DNA of 64,000 nt from Orrella dioscoreae (GTDB lineage: Bacteria; Pseudomonadota; Gammaproteobacteria; Burkholderiales; Burkholderiaceae_B): positions 3,224,001 through 3,288,000 of the forward strand of contig NZ_LT907988.1 of the NCBI RefSeq assembly GCF_900089455.2, written 5' to 3'. The notes beneath the pieces were generated by a model. The model was not told the origin of the DNA and searched no databases. It saw only the letters and a list, made by a program, of their open reading frames with translations. This document shows positions 52,309-59,637 of this stretch, one piece after another; the first letter of the stretch is position 1, and every line of letters starts with the position of its first letter. The translations under genes and the position numbers were made by a program.

Positions 52309-53640
52309 ATGACCTCCCCACGCCAACTCAAGTTGGGCGCATTCATGCGCCCCGTCAGCATCCACACCGGCGCCTGGCGCTATCCTGGCGCCTACCGCGA
52401 CGCCAACTTCAACTTCGCGCACCTGAAACGCTTCGCCCAGTTGCTGGAACACGCCAAGTTCGACGCCTTCTTCATGGCTGACCACCTGGCGCTTCTGAAC
52501 ATGCCGCGCGAAGCGCTCAAGCGCAGCCACACCGCCACCTCGTTCGAGCCCTTCACCCTGCTGTCGGCACTCAGCCAGGCCACGGAACGCCTCGGTCTGG
52601 TCGCCACGGCCTCGACGACCTTCGACGAGCCTTTCCACATCGCCCGCCGCTTCGCATCGCTGGACCACCTGAGCAATGGGCGGGCAGGCTGGAACATCGT
52701 CACGACATCCAACCCGGATGCGGCGCTGAACTTCGGCCTCGAGGAACACCTGGACCATGCCGAGCGCTACGCCCGTGCCCGCGAGTTCTACGACGTAGTA
52801 ACGGGCTTGTGGGACAGTTGGGCCGACGACGCTTTCGTGCGTGATGCGTCATCCGGGATCTACTTCGATCCCGCACGCCTGCATACCCTGGATCATCGCG
52901 GCAAATACCTGACCGTGCGCGGGCCGCTGCACATTGCCCGCCCCGTGCAGGGCTGGCCTGTCATCGTGCAGGCAGGCGCCTCGGAAGCCGGCCGGCAACT
53001 GGCCGCCGAAACCGCCGAGGTGGTCTTCACGGCGCAGTCCTCGCTAGCCGACGGCCAAGCCTTCTATTCGGACGTGAAAGGCCGCATGGACCGTCTGGGG
53101 CGCGCACGCGACCACCTCAAAATCCTGCCCGGCGCCTTCGTCGTGGTGGGCGAAACGGACGCCGAAGCGCACGCCATCCGCGCGCACCTGGACAGCCTCG
53201 TGCACCTCGACAGCGCGATCGCCTCGCTGTCGATCGCCTTGGGCACCGACGCCTCCGCGTTCGAGCTGGACCAGCCCCTGCCCGACGTCCCGGAGACCAA
53301 CGGCAGCAAGAGCGGGCGGGAGCGCGCGATCCAGTTGGCCCGACGCGAAGGCCTGACGGTTCGGCAACTGGCCCTGCGCCTGGGCGGGTATTCCGGCCTG
53401 GCATTCGTGGGATCGGTCCGCACCATCGCGGACCAGATGCAGGCCTGGCTGGAAACCGAGGGCTCGGACGGCTTCAATGTGATGTTCCCGTGGCTACCAG
53501 GCGGACTGGAGGACTTCGTCCACAAGGTCGTGCCGGAACTGCAGCGGCGCGGCATTTTCCGCAAGGACTACGAGGGCACGACGCTGCGTGAGCACCTGGG
53601 ATTGCCAAGGCCGGGAAACCGGCATTTCCCAACGCCATAG
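52309..53640 (+). CDS. NtaA/SnaA/DszA-family FMN-dependent monooxygenase (solo copy)
   Basis: 443 residues from the ATG at 52309 (GTG at 52282 is an alternative with GGGTGA upstream). Marks: LKLGAFMRPVSIHTGAWRYP, FMADHLALL, LGLVATASTTFDEPFHIARRFASLDHLSNGRAGWNIVTTS pattern, HRGKYLTVRGPLH, GWPVIVQAGASEAGRQLA, AEVVFTAQSS and the C-terminal TTLREHLGLPRP. Reduced FMN must come from elsewhere. No transporter or regulator is adjacent; substrate unknown. A strong hairpin terminator follows 30 bases later. Confidence 0.88.
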   Translation: MTSPRQLKLGAFMRPVSIHTGAWRYPGAYRDANFNFAHLKRFAQLLEHAKFDAFFMADHLALLNMPREALKRSHTATSFEPFTLLSALSQATERLGLVATASTTFDEPFHIARRFASLDHLSNGRAGWNIVTTSNPDAALNFGLEEHLDHAERYARAREFYDVVTGLWDSWADDAFVRDASSGIYFDPARLHTLDHRGKYLTVRGPLHIARPVQGWPVIVQAGASEAGRQLAAETAEVVFTAQSSLADGQAFYSDVKGRMDRLGRARDHLKILPGAFVVVGETDAEAHAIRAHLDSLVHLDSAIASLSIALGTDASAFELDQPLPDVPETNGSKSGRERAIQLARREGLTVRQLALRLGGYSGLAFVGSVRTIADQMQAWLETEGSDGFNVMFPWLPGGLEDFVHKVVPELQRRGIFRKDYEGTTLREHLGLPRPGNRHFPTP

Positions 53641-53665
53641 CAGACCCGGCATGGGCGACCGCACA

Positions 53666-53705
53666 AAAAGAAAACCCATGACGCTTGCGCGATCATGGGT
53701 TTTCA
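53666..53705. terminator. Strong hairpin; terminator of the interrupted tRNA-Ser and of the monooxygenase gene
   Basis: Perfect 11-base stem AAAACCCATGA/TCATGGGTTTT (53671-53681 with 53693-53703), loop of 11. On the minus strand it is followed by CTTTTTG, on the plus strand by C. It sits 31 bases beyond the tRNA-Ser 3' end remnant, the place expected for that tRNA's terminator. Confidence 0.7.
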
Positions 53706-53736
53706 GAGCTGCCTGGCAAGCAGGCTGCTTGCATTC

Positions 53737-53750
53737 TGGCGGAGACGGAG
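53737..53750 (-). other. Prophage attL: 14-base 3' end of a tRNA-Ser gene
   Basis: Read on the minus strand, CTCCGTCTCCGCCA is the 3' end of a tRNA-Ser: the last T-stem bases, acceptor arm CGTCTCC, discriminator G and CCA. On the plus-strand side the match to a tRNA stops abruptly at 53751, where AT-rich DNA begins. This is the remnant expected when a phage integrates in the 3' end of a tRNA gene; the intact copy should lie at the other end of the prophage, beyond the window. Confidence 0.6.
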
Positions 53751-53910
53751 TCATCAAAATAAATCCAGCAACTACTTGATAAATAATATATTGTTTTGTT
53801 CGGAATTTAAAAATACCAGCAGATATACCAGCTGAAAAGCAAAAAACCTTATCAAGGGTCATCATTCCAATCTACAGTACCAACCCATGCTAACAATTTG
53901 AAGCAATGAT
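53751..53910. other. AT-rich phage DNA at the left prophage end
   Basis: 160 bases with clearly lower GC than the chromosome, between attL and the first prophage gene. It is likely to hold integrase arm sites and a promoter for the gene at 53911, but no repeat convincing enough to annotate was found. Confidence 0.4.
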
Positions 53911-54387
53911 ATGGACGAATTTCTAACCTGGGGCTTCATCCTAAAAGCAGTCGCAGTGTGGGTGGGCGTCTATTTCCTTCAGCCCCTTCTCTTCGTGCTT
54001 CGGGACAAAGCTCTCAACTGGTACGTGGAAAAATACGTGCTGACAGAAGAACTGGACACTGCAATCCTCCAGCGCGCAGCTGACGTTTGGGTCATCAATA
54101 ACCGGTCTAAAGTCGCTCAAGTCAAAGTGCGCCCGGAAGGTATTACCTACCTGTTGAACGGTGAGGAAGTCACGGAAGACCAGTACGCTGCATACGAGCG
54201 GATGATGAACTTCCACACCAACCGCGAAGCATCCCACGCGCGGTTGATACGCAACTGCGAGTTCCAATTGAAACGGCTTTTCCACCATTACAAACAAGAC
54301 AGCAAGAGCCCTATCCCAACCTGGGAGAAGGCCGCGTATGAACGCCAGGAAGCCCTACATAAAGCACAAGACCAGGATAAGAAATAG
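53911..54387 (+). CDS. Prophage accessory protein with N-terminal membrane anchor
   Basis: 158 residues, not recognised. One transmembrane helix near the N-terminus (about 8-30; FILKAVAVWVGVYFLQPLLFVL), then a charged cytoplasmic part with a predicted long helix (EEVTEDQYAAYERMMNFHTNREASHARLIR) and lysine-rich end. GC content and codon use are below the neighbours, typical of phage cargo. It lies between att and the cos-like site, a position that in P2-like phages carries lysogenic-conversion or anti-phage genes. No defence-family motif is visible. Confidence 0.65.
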   Translation: MDEFLTWGFILKAVAVWVGVYFLQPLLFVLRDKALNWYVEKYVLTEELDTAILQRAADVWVINNRSKVAQVKVRPEGITYLLNGEEVTEDQYAAYERMMNFHTNREASHARLIRNCEFQLKRLFHHYKQDSKSPIPTWEKAAYERQEALHKAQDQDKK

Positions 54388-54509
54388 TGCGTCGCTGCTG
54401 CGTCGTTTTGCGTCACCTGACAAGCCCCCCGTTCTCGCCGCCGAGCCGCGCCAAGCCTGGATGTGAGATGTCCCGAAAATCGAGTCTTTTCTTGTAGATG
54501 AAGCGCCCA

Positions 54510-54528
54510 GGCGCGGCGGGGGGAGAAC
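54510..54528. other. Candidate cos site (P2-type cohesive end)
   Basis: GGCGCGGCGGGGGGAGAAC matches the P2 19-base cohesive end (as recalled, GGCGAGGCGGGGAAAGCAC) at 15 of 19 positions, and the following TGCGCGC also matches P2. It lies on the portal side of the late gene cluster, in the orientation P2 uses. Confidence 0.6.
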
Positions 54529-54711
54529 TGCGCGCGCCGGCCCGAGGATTCGCGGGCGCACCCGTCCGGCCGACCGCCTGGCCATCGGTGCCCCTGGGGC
54601 GCGTCCACGGCCTCCAGGCGCGTCCTGGCGCGCCCCTGGGCGTCTGCGTGCGCGCTCAGGCGTGAGCGCCTCCTGCGGGCTCTACGCGCGTCGGCGGGCC
54701 TGCCTGAAATG

Positions 54712-54727
54712 CTGTATGTTTATACAG
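54712..54727. promoter_or_regulatory. LexA (SOS) box in the prophage
   Basis: CTGTATGTTTATACAG, CTGT-N8-ACAG. It is two bases before the ATG of the gene at 54730, and overlaps a TATACA -10-like element. Its flanking bases resemble those of the box at 50423. Confidence 0.75.
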
Positions 54728-54729
54728 TT

Positions 54730-55092
54730 ATGAGTTCCTACCCCCCGGACCGCGACGACCCCCTGCACCCGCTGCCCCGCCGGACCGCAGCCGAGCTGCG
54801 GGCGGCCGCCCTGGGCCCGGCCACGCCCGAGTCGCTATCTCTGGCACTGTGGGAGGCGTACCGGCTGCGCAACCTGGCGCGCACGATCCGAGCCATCCTG
54901 ACATCCAGCCGCCCGGGCAGCCTGCAGGACGCCATCGACCGCGCCGTGGCGCGCTTGGATCAAGAGCCGTGCATACCGGAAAGCCGATACGTCGATATGA
55001 AGAAGCGCCGGCAAGACGGCATCCAGCCCGGTGACTATGCGCGCAGGCATCAGGCGCAGCTCAAGAAGGAACGCGACGCGGCCGGCGGCTGA
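54730..55092 (+). CDS. LexA-controlled prophage protein of unknown function
   Basis: 120 residues, not recognised. Pro/Asp-rich start (MSSYPPDRDDPLHPLP), a helical middle (LSLALWEAYRLRNLARTIRAILTS, AIDRAVARLDQEP) and a basic C-terminus (MKKRRQDGIQPGDYARRHQAQLKKERD). The ATG lies only two bases after a LexA box, so the mRNA would be leaderless or translation may start further on. A prophage gene under direct LexA control next to cos is reminiscent of phage 186 tum, the SOS-induced antirepressor; that function is a guess from position and control, not sequence. Confidence 0.55.
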   Translation: MSSYPPDRDDPLHPLPRRTAAELRAAALGPATPESLSLALWEAYRLRNLARTIRAILTSSRPGSLQDAIDRAVARLDQEPCIPESRYVDMKKRRQDGIQPGDYARRHQAQLKKERDAAGG

Positions 55093-55098
55093 AGGACG

Positions 55099-55122
55099 AA
55101 AAAAAACCCCGCGAGCGGGGTT
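55099..55122 (-). terminator. Terminator of the XRE gene
   Basis: AACCCCG-CGAG-CGGGGTT stem (55105-55122), followed on the minus strand by a run of T8. It ends the minus-strand XRE transcript 10 bases after its stop codon and faces the end of the LexA-box gene. Confidence 0.8.
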
Positions 55123-55131
55123 GAGAAGGGT

Positions 55132-55365
55132 TCACCGTGAGGTGCTGGCCGGCATCACACCGAGCCGGATACGAAACAGGTCCCACGCCATTGGGGGGAT
55201 GCGGTTGGTGCCCTTCTCCCATTTCTGCACCGTGCTCAACGGGGTCAGCACCAGCTCGCCGGCCTGCGTTTGGGTCAGGCCGTGAGCGTCCCGCAACGCT
55301 CGCCATTGCTCGGCGGTGGGGCTCGGCCATGCCCCCGTGGTGCTGCGGTTCGGGCTGTTAGGCAC
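55132..55365 (-). CDS. XRE-family helix-turn-helix protein (prophage)
   Basis: 77-residue single-domain DNA-binding protein: WRALRDAHGLTQTQAGELVLTPLSTVQKWEKGTNRIPPMAWDLFRIRLG (about 21-69) is a Cro/CI-type HTH with the W-E-x-G segment. It overlaps the preceding small gene by eight bases and has its own terminator. Located between cos and the portal gene, it is unlikely to be the main lysogeny repressor; it could regulate the accessory genes or be the antitoxin-like half of a pair. Confidence 0.85.
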   Translation of the reverse strand: MPNSPNRSTTGAWPSPTAEQWRALRDAHGLTQTQAGELVLTPLSTVQKWEKGTNRIPPMAWDLFRIRLGVMPASTSR

Positions 55366-55639
55366 TGGCAGTCACACGCAGATAGCCGACATAGGGAAGC
55401 GCCGACACGACCTCAATTACGTCCTCGTCCTGGCCATCTGCAATGTCCAGGTCCATCGGCACGACGTGAACGTGATAGCCAGTCTCGTTGCTGAACGCCG
55501 GCCCGTCGGTCAGGTCGTACTGGCGTCCGCTCGCGCCCAGCTCCTCGTCCATTTGCTTGGCGCCCTGCTGAGGCGTGGTGGCGTCTTGAAGACCCCAGAC
55601 AAAGCCCGAACAATTGTCAATGTATGCGTAGCGCTTCAT
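55358..55639 (-). CDS. Prophage protein of unknown function paired with the XRE gene
   Basis: 93 residues, not recognised. Acidic, with short beta-like N-terminus (MKRYAYIDNCSGFVWGLQDA) and a C-terminal VIEVVSALPYVGYLRVTASA segment. Eight-base overlap with the XRE gene suggests a two-gene unit, toxin–antitoxin-like in layout, but the sequence resembles no toxin family that I know. Confidence 0.65.
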   Translation of the reverse strand: MKRYAYIDNCSGFVWGLQDATTPQQGAKQMDEELGASGRQYDLTDGPAFSNETGYHVHVVPMDLDIADGQDEDVIEVVSALPYVGYLRVTASA

Positions 55640-55765
55640 GTCGTCTTCCTACCTCTGACAGCCCGAGGCTCAGCGTGTGGCGTCGATCACCATGAAACAC
55701 ATAATGCGCCGAATCGGCGTATTCGTCAACAGTCTTGAACCCTAACCAGAACTGTGGACCGGCCG

Positions 55766-56836
55766 TCACGCCTGCCGTCGCGTGCCAGCCCCCTGGCTTT
55801 CCACGTCGGCCACCTCGACGGTGTACGGCTCGAAGCGCATGACCTCCATTCCCAGCCATTCATTCAGCTCGGTGAATCGGTCCTGCAGCGGCTTGATCTC
55901 GTTGCGCGCGAACACCTGGGCGGCAGGCATCACCGCCCCGAACCCGCCCGTGTTGCTTGGCACAATGCCCATGAGCTGCGGCGGCACGCGATGCGCGGCC
56001 AGCACGTCGTCACGCGTCACATTCTTGATGCTGAAAAACTCGTCTTTGGCGGCCACCTCGCTGAGCGGGATCACCTGCACGCCATCCTTCCCGCCGCCAG
56101 GCGAGTGCAGGAACAGGTTGCGGAAATTGCCCGGTCCCTTCGCGCTGCGCATCGCGTCGCGGATTTTGTCCACGTCCTCCACGTTGGTCTGCGTGTCGGA
56201 CAGGTACAGAATGAATCCGGCGTGACTGCCGTTGTTGTAGTAGCGCCGCCGGAACAGCGTGGCCGACTCGTTAAGCCAGGCGCTTTGCAGCGTGCTGAGA
56301 TATTCCGGCAGGCCGTACACCTCCTGATTGATATCGGCCTCGCGCAAGTGCCAGACGCTATCCGGTTCGAACTCATGCTCTATGCGTGACTGCGGCACGA
56401 AGAAGTAGGTGCCCGGCTTGACGCCTGGCCGCGTGAACTTCGCCAGCGAATGGCGCAACGACAAGACCCTGCCCGTCCGGCTGGTGCGCCGCTCGATGTA
56501 GGCGTTGCCGAACGTCAGGAAGTTGACGGCCAGCTCCTTCACCGTGGCCACGGGCAACAGCGGGTGCGGAATGTAGGTGCTGGCCAGCACGCCAGCCTTG
56601 AAGTAAATCGCGCTGCTGTGGTGCGTACTGGCGCGGAAGGACTTGGCCAGGCCTTCAAAGCTGATAGGCGGCTCATACCACCGGCCATTGTCCAGACATT
56701 CCAGGTAATCCAGGATGTCGCGCCGGTTCATCACGGGTTCGGCGTCATCGAACGAAAAGGCCTCCGCCGTCACGCGGCCGGTGGGTGCTGCGTGCGCCTG
56801 CATCGGCGCGCCACGATGATCGACAAGCATGGTCAT
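55766..56836 (-). CDS. Q: Phage portal protein (P2 GpQ)
   Basis: 356-residue portal subunit of the PBSX/P2 type, forming the dodecameric ring through which DNA enters the head. Marks: YEPPISFEGLAKSFRASTHHSSAIYFKAG, YIPHPLLPVATVKELAVNFLTFGNAYIERR, GLPEYLSTLQSAWLNESATLFRRRYYNNGSHAGFILY pattern and AAHRVPPQLMGIVPSNTGGFG. It overlaps the terminase gene stop by four bases (ATGA). Leftward transcription of Q and P is the P2 arrangement. Confidence 0.93.
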   Translation of the reverse strand: MTMLVDHRGAPMQAHAAPTGRVTAEAFSFDDAEPVMNRRDILDYLECLDNGRWYEPPISFEGLAKSFRASTHHSSAIYFKAGVLASTYIPHPLLPVATVKELAVNFLTFGNAYIERRTSRTGRVLSLRHSLAKFTRPGVKPGTYFFVPQSRIEHEFEPDSVWHLREADINQEVYGLPEYLSTLQSAWLNESATLFRRRYYNNGSHAGFILYLSDTQTNVEDVDKIRDAMRSAKGPGNFRNLFLHSPGGGKDGVQVIPLSEVAAKDEFFSIKNVTRDDVLAAHRVPPQLMGIVPSNTGGFGAVMPAAQVFARNEIKPLQDRFTELNEWLGMEVMRFEPYTVEVADVESQGAGTRRQA

Positions 56837-58593
56837 GAAATGATCTCCATAGAAGCCCGGCCGGCGCTCTCGCCCGCCAGGGATTCATAGTCCAGTGAAT
56901 GCATGCAGGCCCACGCAAGGTCAGCATGGCTGGTTTCCTTGGCGCGTCCTGCGGTGTAGGTGATGGCGTTGCCGCTGGCGGTGATGGTCTTGCGTATCGC
57001 CATGAACGCCGCCGCGATGTCGTTCATGCCGGCGTCGAAGAGGAAGCGCCCGGCGCGTATCAGCTCCTGCGCCTTCAGCACCATGCGCGTCTTCACCTCC
57101 GGGCTGTAGACGATCTTGCGCACACGCGGGAAGAACTTCTTCACCAGCTGATAGACGCCCTGCCCCAGGCCCGTGGCATCGATGGCGATGTCCACGACGT
57201 TGTAATCCTGCATGAGCTTCTGGATTTTCTCGGCCTGCGCCTCGAAGTCTTCACCGCGCAGCTGGTAGCGCTCCAACACGCGGAAAGCAGCGCCCGGCTT
57301 GTTCGGCAGGGCCATGACCACCAAGCCCGCGGAGTCACCATTCAGCGATGGGTCGTAACCGATGGAGACAGGGTGATGGCCGTAGCGACGCAGGCCGAAC
57401 CAATTAACGTCGGTCCAATCCACCATGGCATCGACCATGCAGGACTGCATGACCTTGAGCGGGAACACGCTGGCCGTGTCGTCGATGAATTCGCACATGA
57501 GCAGGTTGGCGAACTCGTCGGGGCTGTACTCGATGCGCAGCTCATCGATGTCGAAGAGGTTGCAGCCGCCGGCCTCCGCGTCCAGGATCGTGACGATCTG
57601 CCGCCACCGTCGATCCGCTGCCAGCATGCCGTCCTTCAGCGCGGCATGGCTGACATCGATGGTCGCGCGCTCGGCCTTCGGGCGGCGCTTGTTGAACTGA
57701 TCGCCGTTCCAGTGCGGGAAGGCCTCATGCGACATCGCGGACGGCGTGCTGAAGTAGGTCTTGCGGTACTGCTTGTGCAGCGCCATCGCGCTGGCGACCT
57801 TGTTCAGCTCGGTGAAGCGCGGCACCCAGAAGAATTCATCGAAATAGAAATTCCCATGGTGGCCCTGCGCCGTGCGCGCGTTGGTGCCCAGGAAAATGAG
57901 CTGCGCCCCGTTGGGCAACACGATGGGGTCGCCCTTCAGGTCAACGTCGGCATGCTCGCGGGCGAAGGCGATGATGTACTGCTTGAAGACGTGCGCCTGC
58001 GCCTTCGACGCGGACAGGAAGATTTGATTGCGCCCGGTGGCGATGGCATCGAGCAAGGCCTCACGGGCGAAATACCACGTCGCGCCGATCTGGCGCGACT
58101 TCAGAATCATGCGCGTGCGCTGATTCGAGTTGCGATGCCAGACCTTTTGATAGCCGAAGATTTCGCGCTCGAAGGCCAGCAGCAGCGCCGCCGCCTGTTC
58201 CTCGCTGATCGCGTTGCGCTCGGGCTTCTGCTTGGGAGCCGCATTGCGCCGCTCGATGTTCGGGTTCAGGTCGGATTCCCTGCCCCCGCTTTCATACCGC
58301 CGCACGCGTGTGGTGCGCTCAAGCTGGCGCCCTAGAAGATCGATCTCCTTGAAGTCGATCCCTTCCTTTTTCTCCTTCGCAATGAGCGTGGCCAGGCGCG
58401 TTTCCAGGCTGCTTTCGATCTTCTCCGCTGCGCTCGCTTCATCCCATTTGTCGCGGGTCTTCCAGCTGTGCACCGTCGTGCGCTTCTCGCCCAGCTCGCG
58501 CGCAATGGACGACACGCGCCACCCCATCCAGTAGAGGTGACGCGCGCGGCGGCGAGGGTCCAGAGGTTCGGTGATTTGCAACATGGACGCCAT
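56833..58593 (-). CDS. P: Phage terminase large (ATPase) subunit (P2 GpP)
   Basis: 586 residues. N-terminal HTH (HLYWMGWRVSSIARELGEKRTTVHSWKTRDKWDE, about 19-52), ATPase domain with Walker A-like LKSRQIGATW (164-173) and Walker B NFYFDEF (248-254), and a nuclease domain beginning near IGYDPSLNGDSAGLVVMA with acidic residues in AIDATGLGQGV. Packages phage DNA from cos into the prohead together with GpM. The start is taken at 58593; an ATG three codons on is possible. Confidence 0.94.
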   Translation of the reverse strand: MASMLQITEPLDPRRRARHLYWMGWRVSSIARELGEKRTTVHSWKTRDKWDEASAAEKIESSLETRLATLIAKEKKEGIDFKEIDLLGRQLERTTRVRRYESGGRESDLNPNIERRNAAPKQKPERNAISEEQAAALLLAFEREIFGYQKVWHRNSNQRTRMILKSRQIGATWYFAREALLDAIATGRNQIFLSASKAQAHVFKQYIIAFAREHADVDLKGDPIVLPNGAQLIFLGTNARTAQGHHGNFYFDEFFWVPRFTELNKVASAMALHKQYRKTYFSTPSAMSHEAFPHWNGDQFNKRRPKAERATIDVSHAALKDGMLAADRRWRQIVTILDAEAGGCNLFDIDELRIEYSPDEFANLLMCEFIDDTASVFPLKVMQSCMVDAMVDWTDVNWFGLRRYGHHPVSIGYDPSLNGDSAGLVVMALPNKPGAAFRVLERYQLRGEDFEAQAEKIQKLMQDYNVVDIAIDATGLGQGVYQLVKKFFPRVRKIVYSPEVKTRMVLKAQELIRAGRFLFDAGMNDIAAAFMAIRKTITASGNAITYTAGRAKETSHADLAWACMHSLDYESLAGESAGRASMEIIS

Positions 58594-58744
58594 GCTGCCG
58601 GTAATCCTCGCGCGCGCGTGAAGAGCGCGCTTGTAGCAGGCGGATGCACACCCTTACATCGTGGCGCGGCGGCGGCGCAGCGGCCACCATGGCAACACTC
58701 ATAGACCGCCACCACGCACACCAACTACCGAGCGAGATACCCCG
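58594..58744. promoter_or_regulatory. Divergent late promoter region (P/O)
   Basis: 151 bases between terminase P and scaffold O starts. In P2 this gap has two face-to-face late promoters activated by Ogr. The DNA here contains a short dyad around CGCGCGCGTGAAGAGCGCGC (58610-58629); promoter elements are not individually assigned. Confidence 0.4.
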
Positions 58745-59608
58745 ATGAAATATTTCCGCATTGCCCAGGAAGGCCAGACCACCGATGGCCGCGTCATCGA
58801 ACGCAAGTGGCTTCACGAAATCGCCGAAACCTACGACCCGAAGAAGTACGGCGCGCGTATCAACCTCGAACACATTCGCGGCCTGCTGCCGGACAGTCCT
58901 TTCAAGGCCTACGGCGATGTGGTGGCGGTGAAGGTTGTGGACAACGCCGAAGGCAAGGCCGAACTCTTCGCCCAGCTCGACCCCACGCCGGAACTCATTG
59001 CGATGGTGAAGGCGCGCCAGAAGGTCTACACGTCGATGGAGATCGACACCAACTTCGGCGACACCGGCAAATGCGGCTTGGTTGGCCTCGCTGTCACGGA
59101 CTCGCCCGCCAGCATGGGCACGGAGTACCTGGCCTTCTGCGCTGGCATGAAGGACCAGACCGCCAATCCGCTGGCGAGCAAGAAGCAGAAGCCCAACAAC
59201 CTCTTCAGCACCGGCCTGCCCGTCGTCATGGAGTTCAGCGCCGAGCCGGTGGCCACCGCGCCCGACGAAGTGACGACCAAGTTCATGGGCATGCTGAGCA
59301 AGGCATTCGGCGTCTTCAGCGGTCAGGCGGCACCCACCGCGACCGTGGCCCCGCCCTCCCCGCCCGCTGCCCTGCCCCCCGGCCTGGCCGGATTCTCCAC
59401 CGATCTGCGCACCGCCCTGGAAACGTTCGCCACGGAAAAGGACGCGCAGCTCAAGACGGTGCGTGACGAGTTCGCGGCGTTCCAGAAAACCGCCGTCACG
59501 CGCGAAGAGTTCGACGCGCTGCGCAACCAGCTCGACACCACCGACCGCAACCACACCCAGCGCCCGCCGGCGACTGGTGGCAGCGGTGCCATTCAGACCG
59601 ACTGCTAA
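58745..59608 (+). CDS. O: Capsid scaffolding protease (P2 GpO)
   Basis: 287 residues. The N-terminal serine protease half keeps the catalytic triad pattern of GpO: Asp14 (TTDGRVIERKWL), His43 (INLEHIRG) and Ser97 (VYTSMEID), the D–H spacing of 29 being that of P2. The C-terminal half is an alanine/proline linker and helical scaffold (about 230-270; LRTALETFATEKDAQLKTVRDEFAAFQK). It shapes the prohead and then cleaves itself and GpN. First gene of the rightward late operon, with the promoter in the 150-base gap to the terminase. Confidence 0.92.
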   Translation: MKYFRIAQEGQTTDGRVIERKWLHEIAETYDPKKYGARINLEHIRGLLPDSPFKAYGDVVAVKVVDNAEGKAELFAQLDPTPELIAMVKARQKVYTSMEIDTNFGDTGKCGLVGLAVTDSPASMGTEYLAFCAGMKDQTANPLASKKQKPNNLFSTGLPVVMEFSAEPVATAPDEVTTKFMGMLSKAFGVFSGQAAPTATVAPPSPPAALPPGLAGFSTDLRTALETFATEKDAQLKTVRDEFAAFQKTAVTREEFDALRNQLDTTDRNHTQRPPATGGSGAIQTDC

Positions 59609-59637
59609 TCCCGATTCCACATCCCGGAGCAATTTCC

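Larger units (their letters stand above)
54388..54729. other. Non-coding GC-rich interval with cos-like site and LexA box
   Basis: 342 bases without a credible gene. It carries the cos-like element (54510-54528), several GC-rich dyads such as GGCGCGTCC/GGCGCGCCC copies around 54595-54640, and a LexA box at its end. Confidence 0.5.

Noticed and set aside
55132-55639. Calling the XRE/93-residue pair a toxin–antitoxin system
   Set aside because: The layout fits, but the 93-residue protein has no toxin-family feature; left as unknown.
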